Origin: Paracentrotus lividus
Lineage: Eukaryota; Echinodermata; Echinoidea; Camarodonta; Echinidae
DNA: 64,000 bases
NCBI GenBank assembly: GCA_940671915.1
Contig: CALNVZ010000174.1
Span: 73,402,054-73,466,053 of the forward strand
Direction of reading: 5' to 3'
A program made the translations under genes and the position numbers. Positions 13,201-26,900 of this stretch are shown here, one piece after another (the stretch's first letter is position 1; the number at the start of each line of letters is the position of its first letter). Below the pieces are notes generated by a model. It had not been told where the DNA came from, searched no databases, and saw only the letters and a program-made list of their open reading frames with translations.

Positions 13201-16200
13201 AATAACAAAAACAAAAATAGTTTTTTATTTACCCCGCTAGCCTGGCCACTTTAGTTTTGATACAGTTCAGTTTAATATCTCGTAATACGTATTTTAATTT
13301 TGAAGATTTTAAAAAGATGTAATAATAATAATTTGTGTGTGTATTTTTTTTATTTATTTATTTACCGGTATTTATTGTTTTGTAGGTTCCGAGCACTGGT
13401 GAACATCCACAAGAAGTTGTTCCCTCAACTTGAGGTTGATGTAGAGTCTGAGCTACAGAGATATAAGGTGTGTGCTTCATGAAATATAGTTCAGATTTAA
13501 AAAAAGTTCGGATTTATATTTCTCACATGTTTTAATAATGTACATGTATAACGAAAGGCCAATCTTGTTTGTAAATATTATGTTTACAAGTTTAAAGTGT
13601 AGCCACAAAACAGAATTGAAAAGTTTAATAAGGGAGACTGGGGTAATTATGGCCCCCCTTTTCACATTTCCTATTACTACCATAAAATGAATAAAATGAA
13701 AAGTCCAATGATATTCTAAATATGAAAAATACAGTCGGTCCATATACCTATAATATTCAAAGGATAGTATAAACCTGCTACTTCTCATTTGCATAATATT
13801 TACCATTATGTTAACAACTTTGGGGGGCATAATTACCCCACGGGTTGGGGTATTTATGACCCCTATTGTAATGACTGTATGAATTCAAAGATATTATGCT
13901 AATTAATGATAATAATGTATAATAAATGTTGTTGGGTATTCCTAATACACTTATCAACCACCAACAATGATTTAATCAATAATTGGTTCAGCCAAAATGT
14001 TGAAATTTTGCAAACAAAGCAATACATATATTTATGTACAAAAGCGTACAAGTTAATGTCCCCATCTACGCTTATCTGCGCTTATACACTGTTTATGCAT
14101 TGGGGGCCATAATTACCCCAAATGACATTTTCAATTTGAGCCCCCTTTACAGCTCTACTATTGAAGATATTCAGGTGGAAGTTTTTCTGTTGTGTTTTTT
14201 ACTTCCTATTGTTTCAGTTTCAATCAAAATTTCATCTTAAATGATTTTAATTAATGATATCACATCCTACATAAAAAAGCAGACTTGCCACTTTCCAACG
14301 AACAGAATTGTAATTGCCGTACATTTTAGGCTCCCGTAAGCACAAAATTTCATATAAATGGCTTATTTTTCTTATAATGATAGTAGGAAGAGATTAGCTA
14401 GGCATGTGTAAAATTAAATTATCATTGTGTAATGCAGCAAAGAATTATAAGCTCTCAAAGACAAAGGGGCCATAATTACCCCAGGGCCACAATTACCCCA
14501 GTAGTTTGTATTATCATTGAACCTTGCTTTGATAAGATAATTTCATAGTCTGCATGGAATTTTTAAATTGTAAATAATTGCTTATAAATCATTTGTGTAT
14601 GATTTAAATTCAGTCAGCTACTTCCACGTAACAACGAGGTATTTGCCAATATTACCCCCTCCCCAGCCACCCCTAAATGAAGAAAATGAAATTGAGTTGT
14701 AATTATTACCTATTCTCAAACTAATATGTAGGGATATGCACAAGACATCAAGCCAATGGTTTGCGACACCGTCTATCTGATGGATTCAATGCTCAAAGAG
14801 CCTGGCAAACGCATCTTGGTAGAGGGCGCTAATGCTACAATGCTGGACATCGACTTCGGTAAGATCCCAGACAATACCTGTCATTAATGTATATTCAATT
14901 TTTACGTGGAAAAAGTGCGTGTATGGTGGATAGTCTATTTCTACGTCAAATATTACACCATTAGGGTTATGTGTATGAATCATGGGCTCTGTGAATTTTA
15001 TGTAAGAAAGAAAAAAAAAAAACCCTTTACTATTCGAATCACTGTTGATATTTGAAATCGGAGTCATCTGGATATAAGCATCAGAATCCGTTATTAGAGG
15101 TCAATGGTGTGTCGTCTTGATGTTTTGGTTCCCTATAGCAGTATGTGTGTAGGGAACACACAAGCCGCAGTGGGAGCGGAACATTATTGTACATGACTGG
15201 AAAGCTGTTATAATGTTCGGGCTCTTTATTCGAAGTCCGAAAATATAAATATCCATCCAATAATTTTTAAAAAGTTAACCATTGTAAATCGCCTTCTACC
15301 TTCTCTGTAGGTTTCTGTGGTATTGAGAGTAATCACCCATAGAGATCTAGCCTGATTAGACACAATACTTTGGAGGGACACTCCATTGTGCACTCCATTG
15401 TGCACAGACAGTAATGTGCCCCTCCAATGTATTGTGTCTAATCACCCAGGTTAGATCCACCTTAGAGAGTAATGAAAGTTTAAACCAAACATAAGCTCCT
15501 ACAGAAATGCACATGAACAGCCAGAGGCTCATAGATCATCCCATTAAGTTTAATTAGCAGATTTTTGCCTTAAAAAAAATTAAATACAATCTGTTTATGT
15601 TGTACCATTATGTATAAACAAACTCCTCTGCTATTTAAGATAGTAATGCAATAGTTTACAATTCATCGTATAAAGTCAACAAAGAGTGACATTTTGTATG
15701 GAATCTCTTTTCTCTAGGTACATATCCATATGTGACGTCATCAAATTGCTCAATAGGGGGCGTTTGTACAGGATTGGGTGTACCACCCAGGAGTATCGGA
15801 GAAGTGTATGGTGTTGTCAAAGCATACACTACCAGGGTTGGAGATGGTGCCTTCCCAACAGAGCAGCTGAATGTAAGTATAGGCAAATAGCCACCAACTT
15901 TTCAAAAAGACCATGTTTGTCTTTTGGATAGTGTTTCTCATTGAAAACTGTACATAGAGACTGCCTTTTATCCTCCCCTTCAGAGATCTTTATATTATTG
16001 TTATATACTAATAATAAAAGTCATAACATTTATAAGGTGCTTAATAATACTGATGTTTCTAAGTGCTCTATCTTCTGTTCATAAAACATACTGTAACAAG
16101 GACTTACAAACATTAAACTGAAGTATCATAACTATAAGCCTGTACAATCGTACTTCGAAATAAATGCATTTAAGCCTAAAGCATTTGTTAGTAATTAGGA

Positions 16201-17778
16201 GACTGCATTTTTTTCCAATGGCATATATTATAACTTATTTTCATTTCAAAATGGAAATGAGATGCAATTGCAGGGAATAATTTTACTTCTCAAATTTGAT
16301 TAGCAGTTTTGGGTGGATGGCGAAATACTTTGAACGAAGTATGTACAGTCCTATGTAAAATAGTTGCTACACAAAAGAAATTTTGTGTAGCAATCATACA
16401 AAAATGCGTAGCAAATTGCGATGCGATACCAGGAAAATTATTCCCTGAATTGGTATGTTAGAGCTTTAAAATTTTTTGCATTGAAAAAGTACCATGGGCT
16501 ATAGTCCGGCATCCCAGAAGATTTATTCAAGCGAAAAGCGCCGGAACAACTGACCCCATAGGGGGTTGGGATGGACCCTGGGCCTCAAAGAGAGAGATCT
16601 TCTCAATGATGATGTAAGGACAGTTTTGGGTGGATTCATGGCGAAACTACTATTGAACGAAGTATGTACACGTCCACCTATGTATGAATTAGGTTGCGGT
16701 AACAGCTTCTCAAATCAAAGAAATTTTGTGGTAGGGCAATCGGATAGATTAAGTCAATTGATTTAATACATAAAATGCGTTGAATATTCGATGCGAAATA
16801 GCCAGGAATATCACTCTTCACTCTCTCTGAATTGGCGTGAGGGTCCATGTTAGAGCTTAGAGCTTTAAAATTTCTTTGTGCGATTGAATAGGGAGAGATA
16901 GGACCAAAACTAGTAAAATGGGGAGGAGTATGCTATATAGGTCCGAGCCACATTCACTCTATAACGCACACGATTACTATTACGAAGAGCTGAATAAAGC
17001 GCACGGACATAACAGAACTGACATCCATGAGGTGTTGGGATGGACCCTGGGCCGACAGTCAACAAAACATGAATGCTGCATTCATAGGAGGACTGTGGCC
17101 AATTTCCAGCGCACATAATCATCAACATACATTTCTGTGAACGTACTACTTAAGATACCCGGGAAGTCACATTTGAGACAATGTACAGGGAGGAGCACTT
17201 GACACCATCACACAAAACGTGTCCCCAACATATTTTTAGGGCTTCATTTTTTATTTTCTTTTTGGGGTTTGACTAACCGATAGTATGCGATGCACCACAA
17301 TGACTTTTCCTGGCTTTTCGTCCCCGAGATCGATGATAACGACGTAACATCACAGAGCGACGTCGTCGACTTGCGACCAATTTGTCCGTTTTTTTACTCG
17401 TTTTCGGTTTCAAATTTTGAAGTTTTGTTTAGATTATTTTTAAAGTATGGCTCTGAAACTTTGCGAGACTTTAAAGCAAGTCTTTAGTTTCTGGAACATA
17501 TTTGGTTATATAGGTTAATATGTATTTTTAGCCATTTTGGGGCATTATTAAGTAACATGGTTTTTAGGAAAAAATCAGTCAAAAATGAGAGTAATTGAGG
17601 GTAATATTTCAGAGCCATTCATAATACACGTGTTGTATTGGGATTAATACTGAACTCATTTAATCTCACAAACATACTCATTTATACCCTTGTCCCACAC
17701 TATTGTTTCCTTATTATATTCCCCACACACCCACACACACCCACACACACACACACACACATGCATACACTCACACAC

Positions 17779-17811
<33 letters not shown>

Positions 17812-17899
17812 CTGTACTTTTTATGTAATTGATACCAACCCCTCTCTCTATCTCAATCTTCTCCTCCCCCTCGTGCACTGTTCCTCTATTTCTGGATCT

Positions 17900-17933
<34 letters not shown>

Positions 17934-20900
17934 GAAACGTTTTCTCTAAATGTATATCTCTTAGTCTTACTCCCGCCATGTTCTACCCTCGCATGTCTTT
18001 TTTTCTCCTCATACACTAATCATGACACAAATTACACTTTTCAATGAGATAATTTTTCATGTAATTAGCATGAGATCCTTGTATTTTCATTAAGCTGAAT
18101 GAATCCAACAAAATGTTGTTGGTGAGCAAGTTTAAAACGGTTGTTGTTTTGTCTTTTAGAATTTGATTTAGCTTTTGCTTTCATCGTGACATTTATAATT
18201 TTATTTCCCAAATTCAAATATTTTGTATGGAGTACTAGTTATTGATTTTTTTTTTCTTAATTATTTCCCCCCTTTTTTAATGACGCGGGATTAACATAAC
18301 ATAATACTTGAATCCATGGGGTCAATAGAGCATTATGCTCTTTTGTTGTTTGATCACATTTTCAAGTTGACTGCAACGGCTGACAAATTAAGCCTAACTG
18401 TTGGATAAGAGTTACAACCAATTTGTGCCAAGTTTAGAAATAAAACGTTACATTCTCCTCTCCGACTCACAGTGTAAAGGTATAAAACAGATTATTTATA
18501 GTTTGTCCATATCACACACGATTCCATGAATTTAGAAGAAAACGCTTTGATTTTACACTGATCCTTTAGCTGACACTAACCCTTGTGAATATTAGAAATA
18601 ATGAGCATCGTCATTTCTTGTGAATAATGTGAAATTTATATTCAAGACCAATGTGTCAAAGATTCGAGACAAACATTGTCAATGACATATTTCACAGAGA
18701 GTATATGATGTTACAACGTCTTCTTCATCGCTGATTCCAAGATCGGCTGTCATCACTTTTCCTCACTCCATCATCATCTGATTCCTCCTCATCTCGGACA
18801 CTGTCATCGTCTTCTGCATGTGTTGTAGGTGGACCTCTAAGAGACTCTGGGACAGCCGTTCCTGGGTCCACACTCAGGTTCGAAGCAGGTTGTTGGTTAA
18901 TTTCCAGCCATAATCCACAGGATGGGCTCCATTTGTTGGCTCTGTCTGATCAGCCCTCTTCCACATTCTTGCAACATAGTGGGGCTCTTTTGATATGGTT
19001 GCACGAGTGTCTTTGCGCATGGGGGGAGAGAAGAACAGTTTATTTTTTTCAACTTTGCCAGAGGACCTTTTCCTCCTCCGCTGCTGATCCGTTTGAAAGC
19101 CTTGCATCTAGCCTCGTTAATGTCAGATGTTATACATCCATATAACGAGCAAACGAAAGATGTAATAGCTGGCAGTATCAACCTCGTCGCTTGTCAGTGA
19201 TCGGAGAGCTTGCATATGGTCGATACTAGTTTCCATCTTTTGTAGAGGCTTTGTCTTTCCCTTCCTGAAGAAGGAAGATGTGAAGTGGCAACCTGTCAGA
19301 GCATGGAGACCAATAAGTGCTTCGGTTGAGCCGGGTTGTTCACTTTCTTGAATTGCAGCTACATGTGAGACATCAACATATCTCCTGTTATTGCAGAACC
19401 ATAGTCCATAATGATATTCATCTTGGTGATCTGCCACAGAGCCCAAGCAGGATTATAAAGACATCTGTATCGCTTGAACCTGACAAGGATGTTGCCATCT
19501 GAAATTTCCCTTGCATGAAACGCTATGAGAGTGGTCCGCTTCTTCGTGTTTACATTGGAAGGGACCTGGCTGATCTATCTCAAGTTGATTGTTCCCATCA
19601 GATTTGAGTTTAATACAAGATCCGCCGTGGGACACATACAGAGTTCTTTCCCCTACTATTGTTGCGTACTCTGGCTTTCTCCATTCTGTCATAACAACTT
19701 TGCAAATTCTTCCTTGAATGAACTGCTCTTCAGTAACTCGATGCCACTCTGGCGCTGGCCTGATCAGGTCCAGTTATGATGAAGGATTGAGAAGTAGATT
19801 GACGTAGGCTTCGCTCTGGATCTTTGATAGAAGGCGACTGGTATTTGTCTAGTACTAGGTGTATTTCCTTTCGCGCGACTAGAACAAACTCTTTGAAGAA
19901 GATCCCTGGCCATGATTCCGTATGTTGACTTGCTATGTAGGAGAACTGTTTCATGAATAATGATACCACCATCAATCACACTAGCGCGATATCACGGGTA
20001 GATTTGAGGCCAACAGAGATGTTTCCTGTTTGCACTCAAGTTTTCTGGTCAAAGCTGCCTTCTCTGTCTTAAAAGGGAGTCCCGTCACTATGGGCAAGTG
20101 ACAGAGGCACTTCTGTGAGTGGAAAGCTAAGAATGTGCTGTAGGTCAAGTACATCAGTTGACTCAGCGGCAACAGCTAACATCCGCCCAAAGACATCCCT
20201 AGCTCCTTCAGCTGCGTTCACTCTTCGTACTGTGGTCTTGGATCTCTTGGCGTTTTCTGCTGCAAAGTTCAACATCTTGATCTTTCTTACTGGTTTCAGA
20301 AACCGTGAAGCATCAGCTGCACATTCATCGCGAAAAGCGAGTCGTAGGTTTTCTCCTCGTTCAAGTGTTGAAAGCAGAAATTTACTTGTTACATCCTTTG
20401 CGGTTCTTCCAGAAGAGATATTAATGAGCTCGGTGGGAGACTCCTTTGCAAACGGATTGCAAGTGCTGGCCAATGTTTGTGCGAGAGCTTGCTTATCAGC
20501 ATTATCCCTCTCAATTCTTCGTTTGGTCAGTTGATTGATTGATTCTTCTGCTTGGTGGAGAGCTACAAGTTCACGGAGTTCTGTTATTGCCTTGCTACGC
20601 TGTGATAGCGTGATGGCCCATCTTCTGAAGGCATTGTGTGAATTCGTGAACGTTGTGATACCCTTAAGGGGAGATGCAGCATCCTTGTTAATGGTTTGTT
20701 CCAATGACAAATCAACTGCACATCTGAGTATGACTTCTTCGTGCGACGTATCGACATTGCTCCAGCTTCCAGAACCTTACGTGCCTGTGGGTCAATATTC
20801 TGAAGCTTGTGTAAGAAAAGAGACCCCATCTGGCGTAGTTGGGTCTGTTCAGTGCAAAGAATACGTTGATCACATTGGGCAAGATCTGGATATATCTCTC

Positions 20901-23900
20901 GACATCATTTGTCCGTACGGCGCGCTGAAGCTCTCGGTACACTCTATTGACGAAGAAGATATAAATGCCCCAGTATGCTGTTGTCCCTCCATACTTTCCT
21001 GAAATAGCATCTGCGAAGAAGGTCTCGTATTTTGCCTGGAGGTCATTAACTGCAGATCTGTCAGCAAGAACTTGGAAGTGTTGAATGCTGCAGTCACTGT
21101 CAGAAACTACTTCATTCACAAGAGATCGGTTGGGTCTTCAATGTTTCTCTGAATCTGGTCAGGAACGATTGTTCCATCACAGCCGCTAGAACTTGATGAA
21201 GCCTGGTACACCTATTATAAAACTTCCCTTTCATAAAGCCATTAAGGGATCCCTCTGCTAGGACCCCAGCCTCGGTGAGAAAATATTCTATTCCTGACTC
21301 TGCTAAGTAGGTTCCAAGGGCTCCGAAATACGCAAGTTCTAGGTGGAAGTTACCGAGCATGACTATGACCTTGTCAAAAGTTGGTGTATGAAGGTATTGG
21401 ATAGCGTATGCTTTCATTGCTACCGCTAGATCGTAAGTAACCACTGTGTATTCCTGATTGATCTCCTGTGAGACTTTGATGGAACGCATCATCGTTTCTT
21501 GTACTACATCGTTTCTTGTTGGGGTAAGAGATGGGATCCATATAGGCAATCCTGGTTGTAGGGAGGCTATCGTCACGCATTGGAGAAAAATCCAGTATGG
21601 AGGGGTATCTTCTTTGTTGAAGATTGGAGAGCCATATGAAATCCATCTTCTCCTGCTGGATCTTTGCTTTCTCTTTTCAACATCTCAGTGCATGATGTAG
21701 TTGTGGGAGGGACCAAGGGTGAATTTTGCCAATCGTAGCGACGTGTAGAATGGTGGGATCTTCTTTTCCTCCCTTCCGAAGCTCTTCCTTTTCCTTCCAG
21801 ATATTATCCCTGGTGACTTAGAATCTGATGGTTCAGGAATCGGCTCTGAAGGCAGCTCGTTTTGGTAGCATATTCCCACTGTTGCGTGCAGGGTGTCTTT
21901 GCCATCCAGGGTTCGTGTTTGACGTCGTAGTTATCCCACGCTAATCCTGAACGACATTGAAAAAAGGACAAAAAGGCCTTTATCAATAAAACTATTTAAA
22001 ACTATAAAATATTCGTATTTTTCAACACTAGGATATTTTTGTTGTTAGTAATATAATTGTTATAATCATTTTCATTTCATTGTTACTAGTATAATAATGA
22101 GTAATTACGATATAATTTTTCATAATATATTATGAAAATTAAAGATAAATAGATAACAGTATTAGAGGTCAGAGTAGTATAGAAGGATTAGTAATTAGTT
22201 GTAATCTTGCTCACCATCCAAATCATTCTTACCTGTTCCTAAGTCATGTAGCAAATGAAGACCGGCTGGAGTTTCCTATCACAGTTTGAGCATGTGTAGG
22301 CAATTTCCGTCTCTAGTCCCTTCACCTCTTCGTAGCCAATGCAATGTCCCAAACGATTCATGATGGTCACTAAGTTCTTTGACCCTGTCAGTGCTCCGAG
22401 TCCCAATCCAAGGTTTGATGCTTNNNNNNNNNNNNNNNNNNNNNNNNNCGCGCGTCACAAAAATGAATTGCTGCCGGGTCTGAGCTGTGGCCTTCCGCCA
22501 CAAATCACACATTTTGTGACGTCACTACCGGAAGTCACATTTGAGACAATGTACAGGAGGAGCACTTGACACCATCACACAAAACGGTCCCCAACATATT
22601 TTTAGGGCTTCATTTTTTATTTTCTTTTTGGGGTTTGACTAACCGATAGTATGCGATGCACCACAATGACTTTTCCTGCCTTTTCGTCCCGAGATCGATG
22701 ATACGACGTTAACATCACAAGCGACGTCGTCGACTTGCGACCAATTTGTCCGTTTTTTACTCGTTTTCGGTTTCAAATTTTGAAGTTTTGTTTAGATTAT
22801 TTTTAAAGTACCCGATTGCTCTGAAACTTTGCGAACATTTTAAGCAAGTCTTTAGCTTTCTGGAACATATTTGGTTATATAGGTTAATGTATTTAGCCTA
22901 TTTTGGGGCCAATTAAGTAACATGGTTTTTTAGGAAAATCAGTCAAAAATGAGAGTATTGAGGGTAATATTTCAGCCATTCATAATACACGTGTTGTATG
23001 TGATTAATACTGAACTCATTTTAATCTCACAAACATACTCATTATACCCTTGTCCCCACTATGTTTCCTTTTATATTCCCCGCACCCACCCACCCACACA
23101 CACACACACACACATGCATACACTCACACACACACCCACACACCACAACACACACACACACACACAATCTGTACCTTTTCTATGTAATATGATACCACAG
23201 ACCCCGCCTCCATGGCTTGACGTTTCCTCGACTGCAGTTGAAAATGGCATCTGATGACAAAGCCATTGCTTTTCTGTCAACCACCTCTTGACTTGATCCC
23301 ATGCCTGTCTGCAATCCACCAACGAGCGTACGGAAGAAAAACACAATGAGATCAGGAATCGAAGGAGCATTTTCCTTCATTGTGTGAAGAGACGTCGGTG
23401 AAGGAGTTTTGGTCTGGGGCATTCCGAGAATCTCGGTGCGCAAAACCATTGCGGCACTCCTAATTGCTTCAATTTTCTCACTGTTTCCTGTCAACCTAGA
23501 AAACGCTTCTGCAGATGACAATGACGAAGGAAAGATGACATTTCCAGATTTGTTTGCTAGTTTATCAACATTGATATCTTGAAATTTCTCCTTTATCTTT
23601 TTTATCAGGGTATGCATAGTATATCTGTCGATATCTTCTCTCTTCCCTAAAAGAATTGCTCCTTGTATAAATTGAATAGGTCTGAAGCCAACATGGGAGT
23701 TTGGTTTAGGATTATCTCATGGTTGATAAATTGAGACAATATATCAAAGGCTTCAATGTGCTTCTTCCTAATGGTCGTGTCCTGATCATCGGTTGCTTCC
23801 ACTGCTCTTATATATTCACGTCGACATGAATTGTGGTATTTGGCCTCCTTTGCAACTAAGTCCTCTCCTAAGGCAAGAACCTGGTGTCGCCTTTCCTTCT

Positions 23901-26900
23901 GCAGCAAGAAGAATAGTTCTGCTTCCATCTATAGTCATACACTGGCTAAGGGGCTCAGTTTTGCGAAGTTTTCTCTTCCTTTTGAGTCCACAAAAAGGCA
24001 TTCTTCTTAAAGGATTCCTCTGGTATTGCTTGACGGATAACTAGAAGATGCCCGAGTTGCTTTGTAAGACGGTTCGGACGACCCATGGAATGAAGGCGCC
24101 TTTCTTTTTACGGCGCAGAAACGACTGAGGCAACTTGAATGGTAAAATCTGCCATCTAAATTCTCAGTGCCGTTGATCTCATTGGACTGACTGGAGAGCT
24201 GGTCATGTTGAAGCAATGCTCGGCGCTTGCAGCCTCTTTTACTCTCTCCCACTGTTTTGCTTTAAAATCCTTCAGATTTCCTTCTGCCCCTTTGCAAATG
24301 ATGCAAGTAGACTTGTCACTGCCATGATCCTTCATAAATATAAAAGATTTAAAACAAATGCAGATAAATCTAAGATGTTGGTGGATGTGGTGGTAATGGA
24401 CTCCTCATTTTCAAGGATGTCCAGTTGTTCAAACATTCTTCCAAAATCTTATTAATAGGTAACCCAGAAATAATGTATGGTATTACATAACACAATGCAA
24501 TTATATTTCCGCAATAAAGTATAAACATAATCAACCTTTCTATGGGATGCTAATATTGTAAATTAAATTTATAAGTTGGTAGTTGAATTGAATAGGGGGT
24601 TTCGCGAAGGTTTCATAAGGATTTAATATTTAAAATTATAAAAGTCTAACATAAATAAAGGCTTTCATATTTTAAGCGTCACAATACTGATTCTCTTTCA
24701 AAGCAATGGCATAGGATTTGCTGAACAAACATCCCACTTTCATCTCCAATCTCGGGTTCTCAACTTATGATACATAGTCTGCATGGAGTTTTATTTCCCA
24801 GGGGATGTCATTTTTCCATTTCTGTCTAAAAATACATAATTATGAAATAATAATCGAGTACCAGTTCATCCATTTTGACAACCTTTATTGGTTACAGGCA
24901 AACAAGAATAAAAGCCTTTTCATTTCAAAATTATAACAATTGATTTTACCTATCATCAGTGGAATCTACACGAGAAGAACCAAAAATAATTGTATGATAT
25001 ATCTCAGTTTACCCACAATTAATGACAGTCCGATTCTAATATCTGAATATTCTCTTAATCAAACTTTTTCCATGCATTTTCGAACACTAAATAAAGGAAT
25101 AAAGGCCTAATTATCAATTCGTTATCATATTTATATAAAAGATAAATCGCTTTAAGATAATAACGATATCTTCATATAAATCAGATAATTTATTCATTTG
25201 AATTTCATCATGAATTTTATACAAATTCTTACCTGGGATCAGTTTTTATCAAATGACATGTGATTCCCAATAGACTTGGGAGACCGTCACACTGGCAGGC
25301 TTCCAGCGAATCGACTGTGCACTGTGATCGAATATCGTTGTCAATGGGGGCGCTTTTCTTAGGTTTGGAGAAGTTGATTCTATTTTCAGCAGCTTAATTA
25401 CTTGGTAATAGCAATGGTCATTTTAAGTGATATCAAACACTTATTTATGATATGTATTTAAAAGGATATTATAAAGAAAACCCGTTATTGTAACAAATAT
25501 GCACATTATGGAATATTGTGATGGTAGTATTGCATATAATTTGAATAAATTATGAAAGATGACCCAGAAATCACCCGGCTGCAAATTTGAGCATGTCGAC
25601 GACGACGTTCCATGATGTAATCGTTGCGATCGTCAATATCGGGGACGAAAATCCCGAGAAAACTCATTGTGGTGTATTTTAAACTACTGGATAATACATC
25701 TCTAAAAAAAAAAATATGTTAAAAAAAGACCTAAAAATAGGGAGGGAAGGCGTTTTATTGCATGATGTCAGATGTACCGAAATCCACATTGTCAAAAATG
25801 GCATTTCCGGTAGTGAGGTCATAAATTGAGAAGGAGCGATGAGTGGAGATAAAGAGAAGAAATATAAAGAGAGGGAAAGGGGAAGGGGACCGGAGAAATT
25901 TGTGACAAAGAGATTGGAAGTCGTGAAGGACTTAAAACGCAAAATTAAGTACATATCGAATGTGAAACGACGTAAGAAGGAGAGAGAGAGGGCGAAGAAA
26001 AGTGTGTGTTCATGTGCGTGTGTTGTGTATATGTGTGTGTGGTGTGCGTGTGTGTGTTTGTGTTGGTGGGTGTGGGGGCATATAATAAGGAAACAATAGT
26101 AGGGACAAGGGGATAATAGTATGTTTGTGATATTATAATGAGTTCAGTATTAATCCCCATACAACACGTGTATTATATTATGAATGGCTCTGAAATATTA
26201 CCCTCAATAACTCTCATTTTTGACTGATTTTCCTAAAAACCATGTTACTTAAATGGCCCCAAAATAAGCTAAAAATACATTTAACCTATATAACCAAATA
26301 TGTTCCAGAAAGTTAAAGACTTGCTTAAAATGTTCGCAAAGTTTCAGAGCAATCGAGTGCTTTAAAAATAATCTAAACAAAACTTCAAAATTTGAAACCG
26401 AAAACGAGTAAAAAAACGGACAAATTGGTCGCAAGTCGACGACGTCGCTCTGTGATGTTAACGTCGCTATCATCGATCTCGGGGATGAAAATGCCAGGAA
26501 AAGTCATTGTGGTGCATCGCATACTATCGGTTAGTCAAACCCCAAAAAAAAAATAAAAAATGAAGCCCTAAAAATATGTTGGGGACGCGTTTTGTGTGAT
26601 GGTGTCAAGTGCTCCTCCCTGTACATTGTCTCAAATGTGACTTCCGGTAGTGACGTCACAAAATGTGTGATTTTGGCGGGAAGGCCACAGCTCAGACCCG
26701 GCAGCAATTCATTTTTGTGAGGCCCAGGGTCCATCCCAACCCCCTATGGGGTCAGTTGTTCCGGCGCTTTTCGCTTGAATAAATCTTCTGGGATGCCGGA
26801 CTACTAGTATATTTGTGATACTTCATCAAATTTTCTCAGTTTTGTTTTTCTATATCTTGGATTTTCTTTTCTTTCTTTCTTAAAATTTGTCATACATGTA

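Larger units (their letters stand above)
18725..24335 (-). pseudogene. Transposase with N-terminal zinc ligands and XPG/PIN-type nuclease motifs, broken
   Basis: Read from ATG at 24335 to TGA at 18725, about 1,600 residues once the 22424-23200 interruption is removed. In order: STCIICKG (24.3 kb), GRFYHSSC (24.1 kb) and [11 protein letters not shown] (23.8 kb), likely zinc ligands; [14 protein letters not shown] (23.2 kb); [18 protein letters not shown] (22.3 kb); [19 protein letters not shown] (21.3 kb); [13 protein letters not shown] (19.8 kb), HEEAD (19.6 kb), [11 protein letters not shown] (19.45 kb) and GLHALTGC then [10 protein letters not shown] (19.3 kb), which I read as the acidic nuclease motifs; SLPPCAKTL and YVARMWKRA (19.0 kb); then an acidic [15 protein letters not shown] tail. 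Frames change repeatedly, at least eight times, so it is not translatable as it stands. In family members I recall, GLHALTGC is followed by Asp; here it is His. It would cut and move the TIR-bounded DNA. Confidence 0.65.
16502..26803 (-). mobile_element. 10.3 kb autonomous-type DNA transposon with long TIRs (Academ-like)
   Basis: The left end (16502, TAGTCCGGCATCCCAGAAGA) is inverted at the right end (26803), and CTA flanks both sides (16499-16501 and 26804-26806), a 3-bp target duplication. The TIRs extend for about 800 bp and include a CA/GT microsatellite. A degraded extra TIR-like unit lies at about 25565-25835, inside the right TIR. One minus-strand gene fills the middle (24335 to 18725). 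Short duplications of 3-4 bp, long size and a transposase with an XPG/PIN-type nuclease fit the Academ superfamily; that name is my inference. The element accounts for nearly all of ADSS intron 7. A gap at 22424-22448 and a noisy stretch at 16588-17165 mean the internal order is not fully reliable. Confidence 0.7.

Noticed and set aside
16566-17128. Open frames of 65-72 codons on both strands
   Set aside because: They lie in the corrupted duplicate of the transposon end and do not resemble any protein.
17638-18047. Histidine/threonine-rich and cysteine/valine-rich open frames
   Set aside because: Translations of the CA/GT microsatellite and poly-T tract; the same appears at 22949-23370 and 25945-26160.
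20115-21002. Plus-strand open frames of 139 and 155 codons
   Set aside because: They are antisense shadows of the minus-strand transposase, whose residues fit the family in the other frame.
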